Shown in pieces: positions 28,896-38,660 of a DNA stretch of 64,000 bases (position 1 is the stretch's first letter; the number at the start of each line of letters is the position of its first letter). Source of the DNA: RYN-230 sp963837335 (GTDB lineage Bacteria > Actinomycetota > Actinomycetes > Streptosporangiales > Streptosporangiaceae); the NCBI GenBank assembly GCA_963837335.1, contig CAWINS010000058.1:20385-84384 (forward strand), in the 5' to 3' direction. The position numbers were made by a program, and so were the translations under genes. The notes under the pieces are model-generated. The model ran no database searches, had not been told where the DNA came from, and saw nothing but the letters and a program-made list of their open reading frames with translations.

Positions 28896-29655
28896 GCTGC
28901 TGGAACTGCTCGCGGTGGCCGGGCAGCTCCAGGTCGAGGAGGCCGCGAAGGCGCTCGGGGTGTCCGAGGCCACCGTCCGCCGGGACCTCGACGAACTGGC
29001 CCGGCAGCAGATGCTCACCCGGATCCGGGGCGGCGCGGTGGCCCAGGGTGTCACCTACGACCTGCCGCTGCGGTACAAGAGCGAACGGCATCCCTCCGAG
29101 AAGCAGCGGATCGCGGCGGTCGCCGCCGGGCTGGTGCGGCCGGGCCAGATCACCGGGCTGAACGGCGGGACCACCACGACCGAGGTGGCCCGGGCCCTGG
29201 CCACCCGCTCCGACCTGAATTCACAGGTGCCGCCGCCCGCCGTCACCGTCGTGACCAACGCGCTGAACATCGCGACCGAGCTGGCCGTCCGCCAGCACAT
29301 CAAGATCGTGACGACCGGCGGGGTGGCCCGGCCGCAGTCTTATGAGCTGACCGGGCCGCTGGCCACCGGGGTGCTGGAGCAGGTCGCCCTGGACGTGGCC
29401 ATCCTGGGCGTGGACGGGATCGACGCGGTGGCCGGCGCCACCGCACACCACGAGGGTGAGGCGAGCATCAACCGGCTGATGGCCCGGCAGGCGGCCAAGG
29501 TCGTGATCGCCGCGGACAGCTCCAAGGTGGGCCGCCGTGCGTTCGCCCGGATCTGCACCGCCCAGGAGATCGACGTGCTGGTCACCGACGCCGGGATCGC
29601 CGCCGAGGATGCGGCCCGGCTCGAGGACGCCGGAGTCGACGTTGTCACCGCCTGA
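28870..29655 (+). CDS. DeoR-family transcriptional regulator (AgaR-like)
   Basis: 261 residues from GTG 28870, overlapping the aldolase by 26 bp with GGAGG just ahead. N-terminal DeoR winged helix: RRWNELLELLAVAGQLQVEE, GVSEATVRRDLDELARQ and MLTRIRGGAV. The C-terminal sugar-phosphate sensor domain has LNGGTTTTEVARAL, VVTNALNIATEL, TTGGVARPQSYELTG, DVAILGVDGID and ADSSKVGRRAF. Family members respond to phosphorylated intermediates of the sugar route they control, here most likely galactosamine or tagatose phosphates. Probable target: the inverted repeat at 22592-22662. Confidence 0.86.
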   Translation: MTRYRRWNELLELLAVAGQLQVEEAAKALGVSEATVRRDLDELARQQMLTRIRGGAVAQGVTYDLPLRYKSERHPSEKQRIAAVAAGLVRPGQITGLNGGTTTTEVARALATRSDLNSQVPPPAVTVVTNALNIATELAVRQHIKIVTTGGVARPQSYELTGPLATGVLEQVALDVAILGVDGIDAVAGATAHHEGEASINRLMARQAAKVVIAADSSKVGRRAFARICTAQEIDVLVTDAGIAAEDAARLEDAGVDVVTA

Positions 29656-29685
29656 GAGGGGTCAGCGGGGCGGAGCGGGGGCTGG

Positions 29686-30679
29686 ATGGCCATCGACCTG
29701 GTGGTCGTGGGCGACTGCAACCCGGACGTGCTCGTGCTGGGGGACGACGTGACCCCGGTATTCGGCCAGCAGGAGAAGCTGGTGCCCAGCATGTCGCTGG
29801 TCGTCGGCGGGTCCGCGTCCATCACCGCGGTGGCCGCGGCCCGGCTCGGCCTCAGCGTCGCGCTGGTCGCCGCGGTCGGCGCCGACCCGGCCGGGCAGTT
29901 CATGCTGGACCAGATGGCCCGGGAGGGGGTCGCCACCGACGCGGTGGCCGTGCGCGAGGACATCCCGACCGGCATGACGGTGGCGTTGTCGAACGGTGGT
30001 GACCGGGCCATCCTGACCGCGCTCGGGGCGGTGGGCTCGCTGACCGCCGACGACGTTCCCCCGGGGCTGCTCGCCCAGGCCCGGCACGTGCACATCAGCT
30101 CCTACTTCCTGGTCGAGGACTCGCTCGGGCCCGGCCTGGCCGAGGTGATGACGGCCGCGCAGGCGGCCGGGGCGACCGTGTCCCTGGACACCAACTGGGA
30201 TCCGTCCGGCCGGTGGGGTGACGACCGGCTCGCCGCGGCCCTGGCCCGGGCCGACCTGCTGCTGCCCAACGAGGCGGAGGCGGTCCGGCTGAGCGGCGAG
30301 CCGGACCTGTCCGCGGCGGTGCCGGTGCTGACCGCGGCCGGGTCCCGGCTGGTGGTCAAGCTGGGCGCCCGGGGCGCGCTGTGCGCCGACGGCAGCCCGG
30401 CGGTACCGGGTCAGCGTGCCCCCGGTGGCGCCGGTGGACGCGACCGGGGCCGGCGACTGCTTCAACGCCGGGCTCATCGCGGGCCTGCTGCGGGGGCTGG
30501 CGCTGCCCGAGGCGGCCGCGCTCGGCTGCGCCGCCGGTGCGCTGTCCACCCGTGCGCCCGGCGGCACCGGGAGCGCCCCCGACCTGCGCTCAGCCCTGGC
30601 CCTGGCCGGTGAGGCGGCCGTGACGGTCCCGGCCACGGGTGGTGGCGGCTGGCTGAAGGGGGGAGGGTGGAGTCAATGA
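29686..30679 (+). CDS. PfkB-family carbohydrate kinase (ribokinase-like), frameshifted
   Basis: About 330 residues with one +1 indel near 30405. N-terminal VVVGDCNPDVLVLG, VVGGSASITAVAAARLG and VGADPAGQFML; central VSLDTNWDPSGRW and LLPNEAEAVRLSG. The C-terminal part continues in the next frame with PVAPVDATGAGDCFNAGLIAG, which holds the catalytic Asp and anion hole. Closest in look to ribokinase/KDG kinase-type sugar kinases. It may phosphorylate the imported sugar before the SIS enzyme acts, since no PTS is seen. Ends in an ATGA overlap with the next gene. Confidence 0.8.
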
Positions 30680-31182
30680 ACGACGAGCTTCGCGCCGAAC
30701 TTCTCGAGCGTGCCGACCGTGATCAGGCAGCGCGCAATTCGTTACCGCCCGGCAGCAGCCACGACGAGTGGCAGGAACTCGTCGCCCCGGTCGATGAGGC
30801 CAACGCCTCCTGGCTGAAGGGCGTCGTGGCCGCGCACGGCTGGCCCGGGCAGTCGCTGGCTGGGGAGGACGGCGCGCACGCCGCCTGGCTGTTGCTTCAG
30901 CACGCCGACGTTGACTTTCAGGAACAGTGCCTGCCCCTGATGGTGGAGGCGGCCGGCCGGGGTGACGCCAGTCCGCGGGACCTGGCCTACCTGAAAGACC
31001 GGGTGCTGATGTGGCGCGGTGAGCCGCAGATCTACGGCACCCAGTACCTCGTCAAGGACGGCGTCCTGGAATTGTGGACGGTCCGCGACCCGCAAGGCCT
31101 GGACGAGCGCCGCGCTGTCCTGGGCCTGGAACCCGAGCATGAGAACCGGGCTCGGCTGTTAGCCCAGGATGATCCCGGCTGA
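30676..31182 (+). CDS. DUF6624-like hypothetical protein
   Basis: 168 residues; ATG 30676 overlaps the kinase stop as ATGA. N-terminal ELRAELLERADRDQAARNSL and later AHAAWLLLQHAD, DVDFQEQCLPLM, DLAYLKDRVLMWRGEPQIYG and LDERRAVLGLEP match the pattern of a common actinobacterial family of unknown function (DUF6624). Soluble, no signal. Last gene of the amino-sugar operon by spacing; role unknown. Confidence 0.65.
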   Translation: MNDELRAELLERADRDQAARNSLPPGSSHDEWQELVAPVDEANASWLKGVVAAHGWPGQSLAGEDGAHAAWLLLQHADVDFQEQCLPLMVEAAGRGDASPRDLAYLKDRVLMWRGEPQIYGTQYLVKDGVLELWTVRDPQGLDERRAVLGLEPEHENRARLLAQDDPG

Positions 31183-31193
31183 CGGTGACGCGA

Positions 31194-31642
31194 TTAGCGG
31201 TGGATCCGGACGGTGGTCTGCTCATGGGCCGCGGAGGGATCGCCGCTGTCGGCGTTGAACACAAGGAACTGGCCATTGACGTGCGCCTTACCGCGGTGGA
31301 ATGTGCCGTTCACCGGCGCGGGCACGTCGTACCGCACCAGGTGCCACCGGCCGTCACACGGAATCGACGGTTCGACGAGACCATCGGTGGAGACGTCTCC
31401 CTGCGAGATGAAGACGGTGAAGTCACTCGACTCCCACCCTGGGTCACAGGCCAGCCGGGTGACGAGGGACAGCGAGCCGTCCCGGTTCAGGTGGACCTGC
31501 TTGGCGGTTTTCTCGTGCGCCACGCCCACCGGCCGGTCCTGGCCATGGCCACGGGGGCCGCCGCGGCGGTCGCGGCCAGCACGACAACGGCCAGTACAGT
31601 AACGGGAAGTGCAATGACTCGCTGTGGCGCCCTGGCCGGAAC
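31194..31642 (-). CDS. Secreted hypothetical protein (frameshifted)
   Basis: About 149 residues if a one-base deletion near 31535 is allowed. GTG 31642 opens PARAPQRVIALPVTVLAVVVLAATAAAA, a clear Sec signal; the mature part then continues one frame over as GVAHEKTAKQVHLNRDGSLSL, TRLACDPGWESSDFTVFISQG, CDGRWHLVRYDVPAPVNG and HVNGQFLVFN. Two Cys could pair. Beta-rich, no family recognised. Convergent with the DUF6624 gene (11-bp gap). Confidence 0.5.
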
Positions 31643-31861
31643 GCCTGACTCACCTGGCCTAGTTTCACCTGACAGCCCCCCTGCTGACGGGAAGGCACCC
31701 GGAATCCTGGGTGCCACCTGCATAGACTCCCTGGGCCAGCAGTACGGCACATGAAGGCAGTGTGGAGGAGGTGTGGAGGCCTCCTGGCTCCCCGGGCTGA
31801 TCGCCTGCCCGGCGGACCGCTGGCGCGCGGGTCCAGGATCGGCGGCCTGTGGCGGTTGTGC

Positions 31862-31877
31862 GTATCATATATGATAC
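31862..31877. promoter_or_regulatory. Perfect 16-bp palindrome upstream of the nucleotidyltransferase/XRE pair
   Basis: GTATCATATATGATAC is an exact palindrome, AT-rich, 32 bp before the ATG at 31910; a partial copy (GATACGTTG) follows. This is the usual place for an autoregulatory operator of an antitoxin; the XRE-family protein encoded second in the pair is the natural candidate. Confidence 0.6.
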
Positions 31878-31909
31878 CCTCGATACGTTGACCGAAGGTA
31901 GCCACCCGG

Positions 31910-32614
31910 ATGACCAGACCAGAGCCTGATACCCCGGGACTCGCACGAGCCGATTTGGTGCGTGTCCTCGAATCAGCGGCCCGACTGCAGGAGGTTGTTC
32001 CTGACGCTGTCCTGGTGGGTGGCTCTGCGGCGGCGCTCTGGGCCAATCACCGCTCCTCTTATGATCATGACCACGTCCTGACGGATCTGGGCGGGCGTTT
32101 CGATGCGGTGCTCGATGCAATCGAAGCAACCGACGGGTGGGTCACTAATCGGGTTACCCCCGGGAAGATCATCCTGGGTGAGCTCGGTGATATTGAGTCC
32201 GGTGTTCGTCAGCTCATCCGCAGGCGGCCATTGGAAGTCGCAGAAGTTACCCTTCCGTCCGGTCATGTGCTCCGGGTGCCCACCGCGGACGAGACCCTGC
32301 GGATTAAGGGTTATCTAGTTGTGCGGCGCAATCAGGTGCGCGATTACATCGATGTCGCCGCGCTGTCCGACCGATGTGGGATTTTTCACGCCGCAGATGT
32401 GCTCGGACATCTCGACGATTACTATTCTGACCAGCGAAGTGCCGAAGCGGTGGGTGTCGCTACCCAGCTCGCCCGGCAGCTGGCCGACCCACGACCCGCA
32501 GATGCTCGGACGATCAAGCAGCTTCGCCACTACAAAGACCTCGATCCCCGATGGGCTGAATGGGGGAATGTCACCGCCGTTTGCCGGGCAGTCGCGGTGG
32601 AGATGGTGGCATGA
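31910..32614 (+). CDS. Nucleotidyltransferase-like protein, possible toxin of a TA pair
   Basis: 234 residues. VPDAVLVGGSAAALWANH at about residues 30-47 gives the GGS motif of the nucleotidyltransferase fold, followed by SSYDHDHVLTDL, where the DxD-type acidic pair would sit, and DETLRIKGYLVVRRNQVRDYIDVAAL, typical of AbiEii/MenT-like and related minimal nucleotidyltransferases. Overlaps the downstream XRE gene by 4 bp (ATGA). Lower GC than its neighbours, suggesting transfer. Could be a toxin or a plain housekeeping-unrelated NTase; no HEPN partner seen. Confidence 0.68.
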   Translation: MTRPEPDTPGLARADLVRVLESAARLQEVVPDAVLVGGSAAALWANHRSSYDHDHVLTDLGGRFDAVLDAIEATDGWVTNRVTPGKIILGELGDIESGVRQLIRRRPLEVAEVTLPSGHVLRVPTADETLRIKGYLVVRRNQVRDYIDVAALSDRCGIFHAADVLGHLDDYYSDQRSAEAVGVATQLARQLADPRPADARTIKQLRHYKDLDPRWAEWGNVTAVCRAVAVEMVA

Positions 32615-33096
32615 CTACCCCCCTGAAGTTCCGCAACATCACCGCGTCGCCAGAAGATCCTGTGCAGACCTGGCCATTCGAAGGTGTGCTCGCCGCAGTC
32701 GAGCGGGGCACGCTTCCCGATTGGCGCCGCCTGGCGCGGGCGATCCGAGCCGACCCCTGGGGACCAGTAGCCCGGCAAGTGCTGGAAGCCGTCCGGCTTT
32801 CCCGTCCATACGGCACTACTGAACTCCTCGAGGGAGTGGTCAGCCGGGCCCGCGAGATGGCGGCCGATTCGGAGCGCGCCGAGGTGGCCACTGAGGTCCG
32901 GAATCTGGTCAGCGCATCGGGCCTATCGCAACAGGATTTCGCGGCACGTCTGGGAACGTCGCGGTCTCGCCTGTCCACTTACATGTCCGGCAGGGTGGTG
33001 CCCTCGGCAGCCCTGATCGTGCGGATGCGGCGAGTGGCCCGCCAGGTCAGTGACCATATGCCGGTTGGGAGTACGCCCGGAGATGACTATGGATAA
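32611..33096 (+). CDS. XRE-family HTH protein, putative antitoxin
   Basis: 161 residues from ATG 32611, overlapping the previous stop. The C-terminal third has a lambda-repressor-type HTH: VRNLVSASGLSQQDFAARLGTSRSRLSTYMSGRVVPSAALIVRM in shape. The N-terminal ~90 residues (PVQTWPFEGVLAAVERG, DWRRLARAIRADPWGPVARQV) are an extra domain common in actinobacterial antitoxin-like regulators. Probably binds the palindrome at 31862-31877. Confidence 0.72.
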   Translation: MTTPLKFRNITASPEDPVQTWPFEGVLAAVERGTLPDWRRLARAIRADPWGPVARQVLEAVRLSRPYGTTELLEGVVSRAREMAADSERAEVATEVRNLVSASGLSQQDFAARLGTSRSRLSTYMSGRVVPSAALIVRMRRVARQVSDHMPVGSTPGDDYG

Positions 33097-33182
33097 GCGG
33101 GTTGTGCTGCCTTTCGCACGGGACCCGTCCCAGGACGTGGGTTAGTTTGGCCTAGACCGCTCTGCGACTTTGGAGGGATGCG

Positions 33183-34361
33183 ATGTCCCAGTACCCAGAC
33201 GAACTGGGGTCATGGTGGACCGAGTTTCCCGGCAGCGACCGCGCCACCTGGCTCACGCCCTCCTCGTCTTCGCTGAGTGAGCTGGCCCCGGCGCAAGACG
33301 GCGTCCGGGGCGCCGTCTCGAGGCGGGCGCTGAAGCGCAGGCTGGTCATTCCGGCTGGCCGGCGCGAGCGAGCTAGGCGCGAGGCGCAGACGCAGTGGCG
33401 GCGCGAGACGGTCGAGGCCATCCGGAAGCCATCCCTCAAGTCGGGCGTGATCACCCTGGGCTCGGGCTTCGGGGGGACCGGCAAGACTGACGTGGCGGTG
33501 ACGCTCGCGGCGATCTACGCCGCCGCGCGGCCCGCCGACCGCGTCATTCTCGCCGACAGCAACGACGACATGCCCCACGGCTACATCAGGCTCGGCGGAG
33601 TACCGGTCGAGGCGCTGCCACTGAGCAAGCGGACGTTGTCCATCCGGGGCTTCTACCAGGCGTGCACGGATGCGAGCATCAAGGTCTACGCGGATCTGCG
33701 CGATGCCGTCGCCTGGCTCCAGGGTGTGGCCGTGATCCGGGGCGACACCGCCGATGAGTGCGTAGGGATCGATTTTGGCGAGCATGAGTACCTGACGGTG
33801 CTGGAGTTTCTCCAGTGCATGTCCAACATCGTCATCAACGACGGCGGCACAGGACTGTTTTCCCAGCTTCAGGTGGGCACGCTGCTTCATGGTGACAAGT
33901 ACGTCTTCGTGACCGAGGCGTCACAGCTGGGCTTCTGGTCCATCGATCAGGTGTTCAGCCGGTACCGGAACTATGACGGCGAAAAGGACAGGCCGCTGAG
34001 CGAGCGGGAAAAGCAGCACCTGAACGGGCTCATGGACGAGGCCACGATCGTGGTGGATAAGTTCAGCGAGAACGACCCGGAGCAGGCCCGCTGGCTGACC
34101 CGGATCCGCGAGGGCTTCGAAGGCACGCAAGTGTCGGTGGTGGCCACTCCCTGGGACCAGGCGCTCGCCAACCGGGTGACCCTGGATCTCGGTGCCGTCG
34201 CCGGGACCACGCTGGACGCCAAGCTGGCCATGGCCGAGGTCGTGCTGCGCGGCGTGGACCGGGCTAACCGCAGACGCCTGGGTCTTCCCGAGGGAGGCGC
34301 ACGCCGCCGGCAACGGCCATGGAGCCCTGGCCGAGCCGCCCCGCTGGTTCTCCGAGCCTGA
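33183..34361 (+). CDS. MinD/ParA-like P-loop ATPase
   Basis: 392 residues, ATG behind GGAGG. After a basic ~90-residue N-terminal tail, VITLGSGFGGTGKTDVAVTLA is a deviant Walker A (GGTGKT), then VILADSNDDMPHGYIRL (switch-like Asp), a long central part and VSVVATPWDQALAN. Similar proteins in Streptomyces accompany type VII secretion or conjugation-like genes, but none is seen nearby. Not an IS or phage gene. The C-terminal tail is Arg-rich and possibly frame-shifted. Confidence 0.65.
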   Translation: MSQYPDELGSWWTEFPGSDRATWLTPSSSSLSELAPAQDGVRGAVSRRALKRRLVIPAGRRERARREAQTQWRRETVEAIRKPSLKSGVITLGSGFGGTGKTDVAVTLAAIYAAARPADRVILADSNDDMPHGYIRLGGVPVEALPLSKRTLSIRGFYQACTDASIKVYADLRDAVAWLQGVAVIRGDTADECVGIDFGEHEYLTVLEFLQCMSNIVINDGGTGLFSQLQVGTLLHGDKYVFVTEASQLGFWSIDQVFSRYRNYDGEKDRPLSEREKQHLNGLMDEATIVVDKFSENDPEQARWLTRIREGFEGTQVSVVATPWDQALANRVTLDLGAVAGTTLDAKLAMAEVVLRGVDRANRRRLGLPEGGARRRQRPWSPGRAAPLVLRA

Positions 34362-34425
34362 GCGGCCGGCCGACCGATATCGCAGCCCCGGAAGCGGGCA
34401 GTGAGGCCGGGCCGGTGCGCTCCCC

Positions 34426-35763
34426 GTGGCCCACCGGAGGAGTCGGCGGCTGAGCGCGCAGGCCGGGGCCCGTCCGGACCGGGCCAGGTACGACGAGGAG
34501 CAGGTCGCCGGGATACGCCGCTGGCCCATCGACGCGACGGAGAAGGGCTTCGGCGGCCCAGCGCACCGCTCGCCGCTGACCGCCGGGCAGCTGGCCCGCG
34601 AACGCCCCGGCGCAGGCGCCGGGCTGCTCAGCACGCCGCGGGTCCTGCTGCGCGAGCAGGCCGTGGCGCACAACATCTCGGCCATGGCCGCCTACTGCAC
34701 GGCGCAGGGCGTCATCCTGTTCCCGCACGGCAAGACCACGATGGCGCCGCAGATTCTCGCGGCTCAGCTGGACGGCGGCGCGGCGGGCGTTACCGCCGCG
34801 TCGATCTCGCAGGTCCGGCTGTTCCGGCGGTTCGGGGTGCGGAGCGTCCTGCTCGCCAACGAGCTCGTGGATGACGCCTCCATCAGCTGGGTAGCCCGGG
34901 AGCTGACCGCGGATGGGCAGTTCTCCTTCCTCTGCTACGTCGACAGCGTCACCGGGACCGGCCGGCTGGACGCAATCCTGGCCGCCCGCGGTTTCACCGG
35001 CCGGGTGCGCGTGCTGGTCGAGCTCGGCCACGACGACGGCCGGACCGGCTGTCGCACCCGCGCCGAGGCGCTCGCCGTGGCGGCTGCGGTCGGGCGCGCG
35101 CCGCGGCTCGAGCTCGCGGGTGTGGCTGGCTACGAGGGTTCCCTGCTGGCCCCGACGCCCGCCGAGACCGCCCAGAAGGCCCGGGCGTACTGCGGGGAAC
35201 TCCGGCAGCTGGCCCTGGCACTCACCGCGTCGGGACAGTTCCCGGAGCCGCCGGTGGTGACGGCGGGCGGCTCGGCTTACTTCGATGAGGTCGTGGATGT
35301 GCTGGGCGGGCAGCGCGACTGGAGCCTGATCCTGCGCAGCGGGTGTTACGTCACCCACGACCACGGGCTGTACAGCCGCATCGCGCCGTCCGGGCGTAAC
35401 CGGCCGGCCGTCCCCGTCCTGGAACCGGCCCTGGAAGCCTGGGCCCCGGTGCTCTCCCGGCCCGAGAGCGAAACCGCGGTGCTGGGAATCGGGCGCCGGG
35501 ACGTCTCATTCGACGCCGGAAATCCCGTGATCCTGTCTGGCCGCACGGCCGGCGGAACGACCCTCGACACCGGCGGTGCGGTGGTCAGGCGGCTCTTCGA
35601 CCAGCACGCGGTGCTCTCCGTCCCCGCCGGCGCCGGGCTCGCGCCCGGCGACGAGGTCTGCCTGGGCATCTCGCATCCGTGCACGACCTTCGACAAATGG
35701 CGGTGGATCCCGGTGCTCGACGGCGAGGACCGCATTACCGACGTGATACGCACGTTCTTCTAG
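34426..35763 (+). CDS. PLP-dependent amino-acid deaminase (D-serine dehydratase / D-threonine aldolase family)
   Basis: 445 residues. Fold-type III PLP enzyme: LSTPRVLLREQAVAHNISAM, FPHGKTTMAPQI with the PLP lysine, ANELVDD, FLCYVDSVTG, VRVLVELGHDDGRTGC, TAGGSAYFDEV, RSGCYVTHDHGLY and a C-terminal SHPCTTFDKWRWIPVLD with the His/Cys zinc ligands of the DSD1 type. Likely deaminates D-serine or D-threonine to a keto acid. The next region carries D-peptidase and peptide-transport genes, which fits D-amino-acid use. GTG 34426 start is uncertain. Confidence 0.8.
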   Translation: MAHRRSRRLSAQAGARPDRARYDEEQVAGIRRWPIDATEKGFGGPAHRSPLTAGQLARERPGAGAGLLSTPRVLLREQAVAHNISAMAAYCTAQGVILFPHGKTTMAPQILAAQLDGGAAGVTAASISQVRLFRRFGVRSVLLANELVDDASISWVARELTADGQFSFLCYVDSVTGTGRLDAILAARGFTGRVRVLVELGHDDGRTGCRTRAEALAVAAAVGRAPRLELAGVAGYEGSLLAPTPAETAQKARAYCGELRQLALALTASGQFPEPPVVTAGGSAYFDEVVDVLGGQRDWSLILRSGCYVTHDHGLYSRIAPSGRNRPAVPVLEPALEAWAPVLSRPESETAVLGIGRRDVSFDAGNPVILSGRTAGGTTLDTGGAVVRRLFDQHAVLSVPAGAGLAPGDEVCLGISHPCTTFDKWRWIPVLDGEDRITDVIRTFF

Positions 35764-35801
35764 GGGCCGTGCTGGCCGTGTCTCTGGCTCACCGGGCCTG
35801 C

Positions 35802-36570
35802 TCACATGACCGCGAGCTGCCCACCGTCGATGACGATCTCGGCGCCGGTGATGAAGGACGCGTCGTCGGAGGCCAGGAAGGCGTACACCGCTGCCACCTC
35901 CGATGACCGGCCCGGACGGCCCAGCGGAATGCTGCCGCTGGCATACGCGTCGGCGAACTCCTTCCCGCCGAGGTCTGCGCTGATGGCGGCGTTCAGCGGC
36001 GTCTCGATGTATCCGGGACACAGGGCGTTCACGCGAATGCCGTAGCTGCCCGAGCTCGACCGCCATGGTCTTGGTCAGCAGGAGCGTCCCGGCCTTGGAC
36101 GCGTTGTAGTGGGCGTAGTCCGCCTCGCCGCCCAGGCCGTTCGTCGAGGACATGTTGATGATGACCCCGCCGCCACCCTGGTCCACCAGCACCCGGGCGG
36201 TCGCCTGCGCGACCAGGAACATCCCGCGCAGGTTCACCGCGATGATGGCGGTCCCAATGAGATGCGGTGATCCCAGAAAGGGCTCTCGCCAGGCGATCCC
36301 GGCGTTGTTGATCAGGACGTCGATGCCCCCCAGCGCCTCGCAGGCGGAGTCGACCAGCCGCGTCACGTCATCCTCGCGGCTGACATCCGCCGCGATTCCG
36401 GCCGCCGTCCCGAATTCCGCCAGCCCGGCGACCGCCGCGTCCACCTCGTCAGGGTCGAGTCCGCAGAGGAACACGCGGGCGCCCTCTTCGAGGAAGCGCT
36501 GGGCGGTCGCCTGGCCGATTCCGCTGCTGCCGCCGCTGATGAGAACTCGCTTGTCCGGGAGCCCCCGCAT
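35802..36570 (-). CDS. SDR family oxidoreductase (frameshifted)
   Basis: 255 residues from ATG 36570 (GGAGGAG upstream) with a one-base insertion at about 36050. Classical SDR: VLISGGSSGIGQATA cofactor motif, DVLINNAGIAW, NMSSTNG and YNASKAG (YxxxK). After the slip it continues as NALCPGYIETPLNAA, FLASDDASFITGAEIVIDGG, the standard C-terminus. Substrate unknown; 23 bp downstream of the S9 peptidase gene and probably co-transcribed. Confidence 0.82.
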
Positions 36571-36593
36571 GGCGCTCTCCTCCTCTCGGTGCC

Positions 36594-38660
36594 TCAGCCG
36601 GCCGCGGCCAGGATGAAGGCCAGGACCTCGGCCTCGTAGCGCAGCTGGTCGTACCGGCCGGCCGGGCCGACGTGCGCCCCGGCACCCAGTTCGGGCCGGA
36701 ACAGGACCCGGCCGCCCGTGCCGCGTATCGGTGGCCCGGAGCCGGGCCACCCACTTGGCCGGCTCGTGGATCAGCACCCGCGGGTCGTGCAGGCTCCCGG
36801 TGACCAGCAGGTCCGGCCGCGGGCCGTCCGGCACGTTGTCGTACGGGCTGTAGGAGCTCATGTACGCCCGCATGGCCGGGTCGCGCGGGTCACCCCACTC
36901 GTCCCACTCGGTGATGGTCAGCGGGATGGACGGGTCGAGCATGCTGGTCACCACGTCCACGAACGGGACCTCGGCGACCACCGCCCGCCACCGCTCCGGC
37001 GCCATCGAAAACACCGCGCCTTGCAGCAGCCCCCCGGCGGACAGCCCGCGCGAGACGATCCGGTCCGGCGCCGCCCATCCCGGATCGGCGGGCCCGCACC
37101 AGCCAGCATGTCGGCGGCCGCGATGAAGTCGGTGAACGTGGTCCGCTTGCGGTCCAGGTGGCCCTCGGCCCACCAGCGGCGGCCGCCTTCGCCGCCGCCG
37201 CGGACGTGCGCCACCGCGTACACGAACCCGCGGTCCAGCAGGCTCGGTGTGATCACGCTGAACTCCGGCCACGAGCACGCCTCGTACGCGCCGTAGCCGT
37301 ACAGCAGGACCGGTGCGGAGCCGTCGCGGCGCAGCCCGCGCCGGTACGCCACGGTGACCGGGATCGGGGTGCCGTCCGCGGCGGGCGCGCTGATCCGCTC
37401 GCTCACGTACCCCGCCGGGTCATAGCCCGGGTACGTCCTGGCGCTTGCGCAGCTCCCAGCGGCCGCTGGCCAGGTCCACGTCGTGCCAGGACGGCGGCTC
37501 GGTCAGCGACTCGGTCCGCACGGTCACCGCCGCCGCGGTGTAGTCCTCGTTGACGGCCAGGGCCAGCGCCCGCTCCGGGCTGCCCGCCTCGATCAGATGC
37601 TGCGCTCCGGTCTCGCGGTCCACCACGCGCAGCTGGGTCGCGGCGCCGCGGCGCTGCTCCACTACCAGGTAGCGCCCGAACACGTCGCAGCGCACCAGCC
37701 GGGTATCCCCGGTCGGCCCGATGACCTCCGTCCACCGCTCTTCTGGCCACGGGCCTGGGCCCGGTGCGGTCACGGGCCCCCGGACCAGCCGGAACTCGGC
37801 CGCCCCGGCGTTGGTGACCAGGTACAGCTCGCCCCCGTCCGGCCCGCCGGCATGGTCGGCGTAGTACTCCGTGCCCGGCCTTCTTGGCTCAATAACGAAC
37901 GGCGCCACGCCGGTGTCGTCCGCCGGGATCAGCAGGGTCTCGGTGGTATCCCGGGACGCCGTCTCGATCAGCAGCCACGTCCCGCTGCGGGCGGCCCGCA
38001 CGGTCAGCTCGAACCGTTCGTCGTCCTCCTGGTACACCAGCCTGTCGTCCTGCGGCGCGGTGCCCAGCTCGTGCCGCCACACCTGGTGCGGCCGGTACGC
38101 CTCGTCAGTGACCACGTAGAGCAGGGACCGGGAGTCGGCGGCCCAGGCCAGCCCGTAGTACGTGCGCTCGATACGCTCGGCCAGGTCGGTGCCGGTGGCC
38201 AGGTCCCGGACCCGCAGCTGGTACACCTCGTCGCCGTCGAAGTCGACCGAGTAGGCCAGGTACCGCCCGTCCGGGCTGACCTCGCGCACCCCCAGCTCCG
38301 CGTAGCTGCCCGCGGCGGCGGGATCGGTGAGGAGCAGGTTGTTGTCCAGCAGCACCTCGCCGGGGCCGCCTCGGCCAGCGGCCCGGCAGAACTGCTCCAG
38401 CTGCTGGCCGGCCACGGTCTTGGTGAAGTACCAGAACCCGCCCTGGCGCCACCGGACCGACTCCTCGGCCGGCGGGAGCCGCGCCGCCATCTCCGCGAAC
38501 AGGTCCTCGCGCAGCGCGCGCAGCGGGGCGGTCTGCTCGTCGTAGTAGGCGCGCTCGGCGGCCAGGTACTCCCGCAGCCGCGGCTGGTCCCGGTCGCGCA
38601 TCCAGGCGTACGGGTCGGCGCCCGGGCCCGGGGCGCGCCGGGCGGGCCGGAGCCGGTCAT
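36594..38660 (-). CDS. Oligopeptidase B-like S9 prolyl oligopeptidase (reading frame broken)
   Basis: About 688 residues, net in frame but with slips near 38625, 37424, 37095 and 36745. N-terminal PDPYAWMRDRDQPRLREYL, beta-propeller (RQGGFWYFTKTVAGQQLEQ, VSPDGRYLAYSVDFDGDEVYQL), then LLYGYGAYEACSWPEFS (oligopeptidase B motif), VAHVRGGGEGG, GLSAGGLLQGAVF with the catalytic Ser and FVDVVTSMLD. The C-terminus LFRPELGAGAHVGPAGRYDQ holds the catalytic His. Cytosolic protease for peptides of under ~30 residues, Arg/Lys-specific in the family. ATG 38660 overlaps the end of the upstream P1 gene. Either decayed or badly resolved sequence. Confidence 0.72.

Noticed and set aside
34426..35763. Alanine racemase call for the PLP enzyme
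   Set aside because: PHGKTT lysine motif and the C-terminal Cys/His zinc motif fit the D-serine dehydratase/D-threonine aldolase family better.
35506..37278. A 590-residue minus frame joining S9 peptidase and SDR
   Set aside because: It joins pieces of the S9 catalytic domain and the SDR only through frameshifts; the SDR has its own ATG and ribosome-binding site at 36570.
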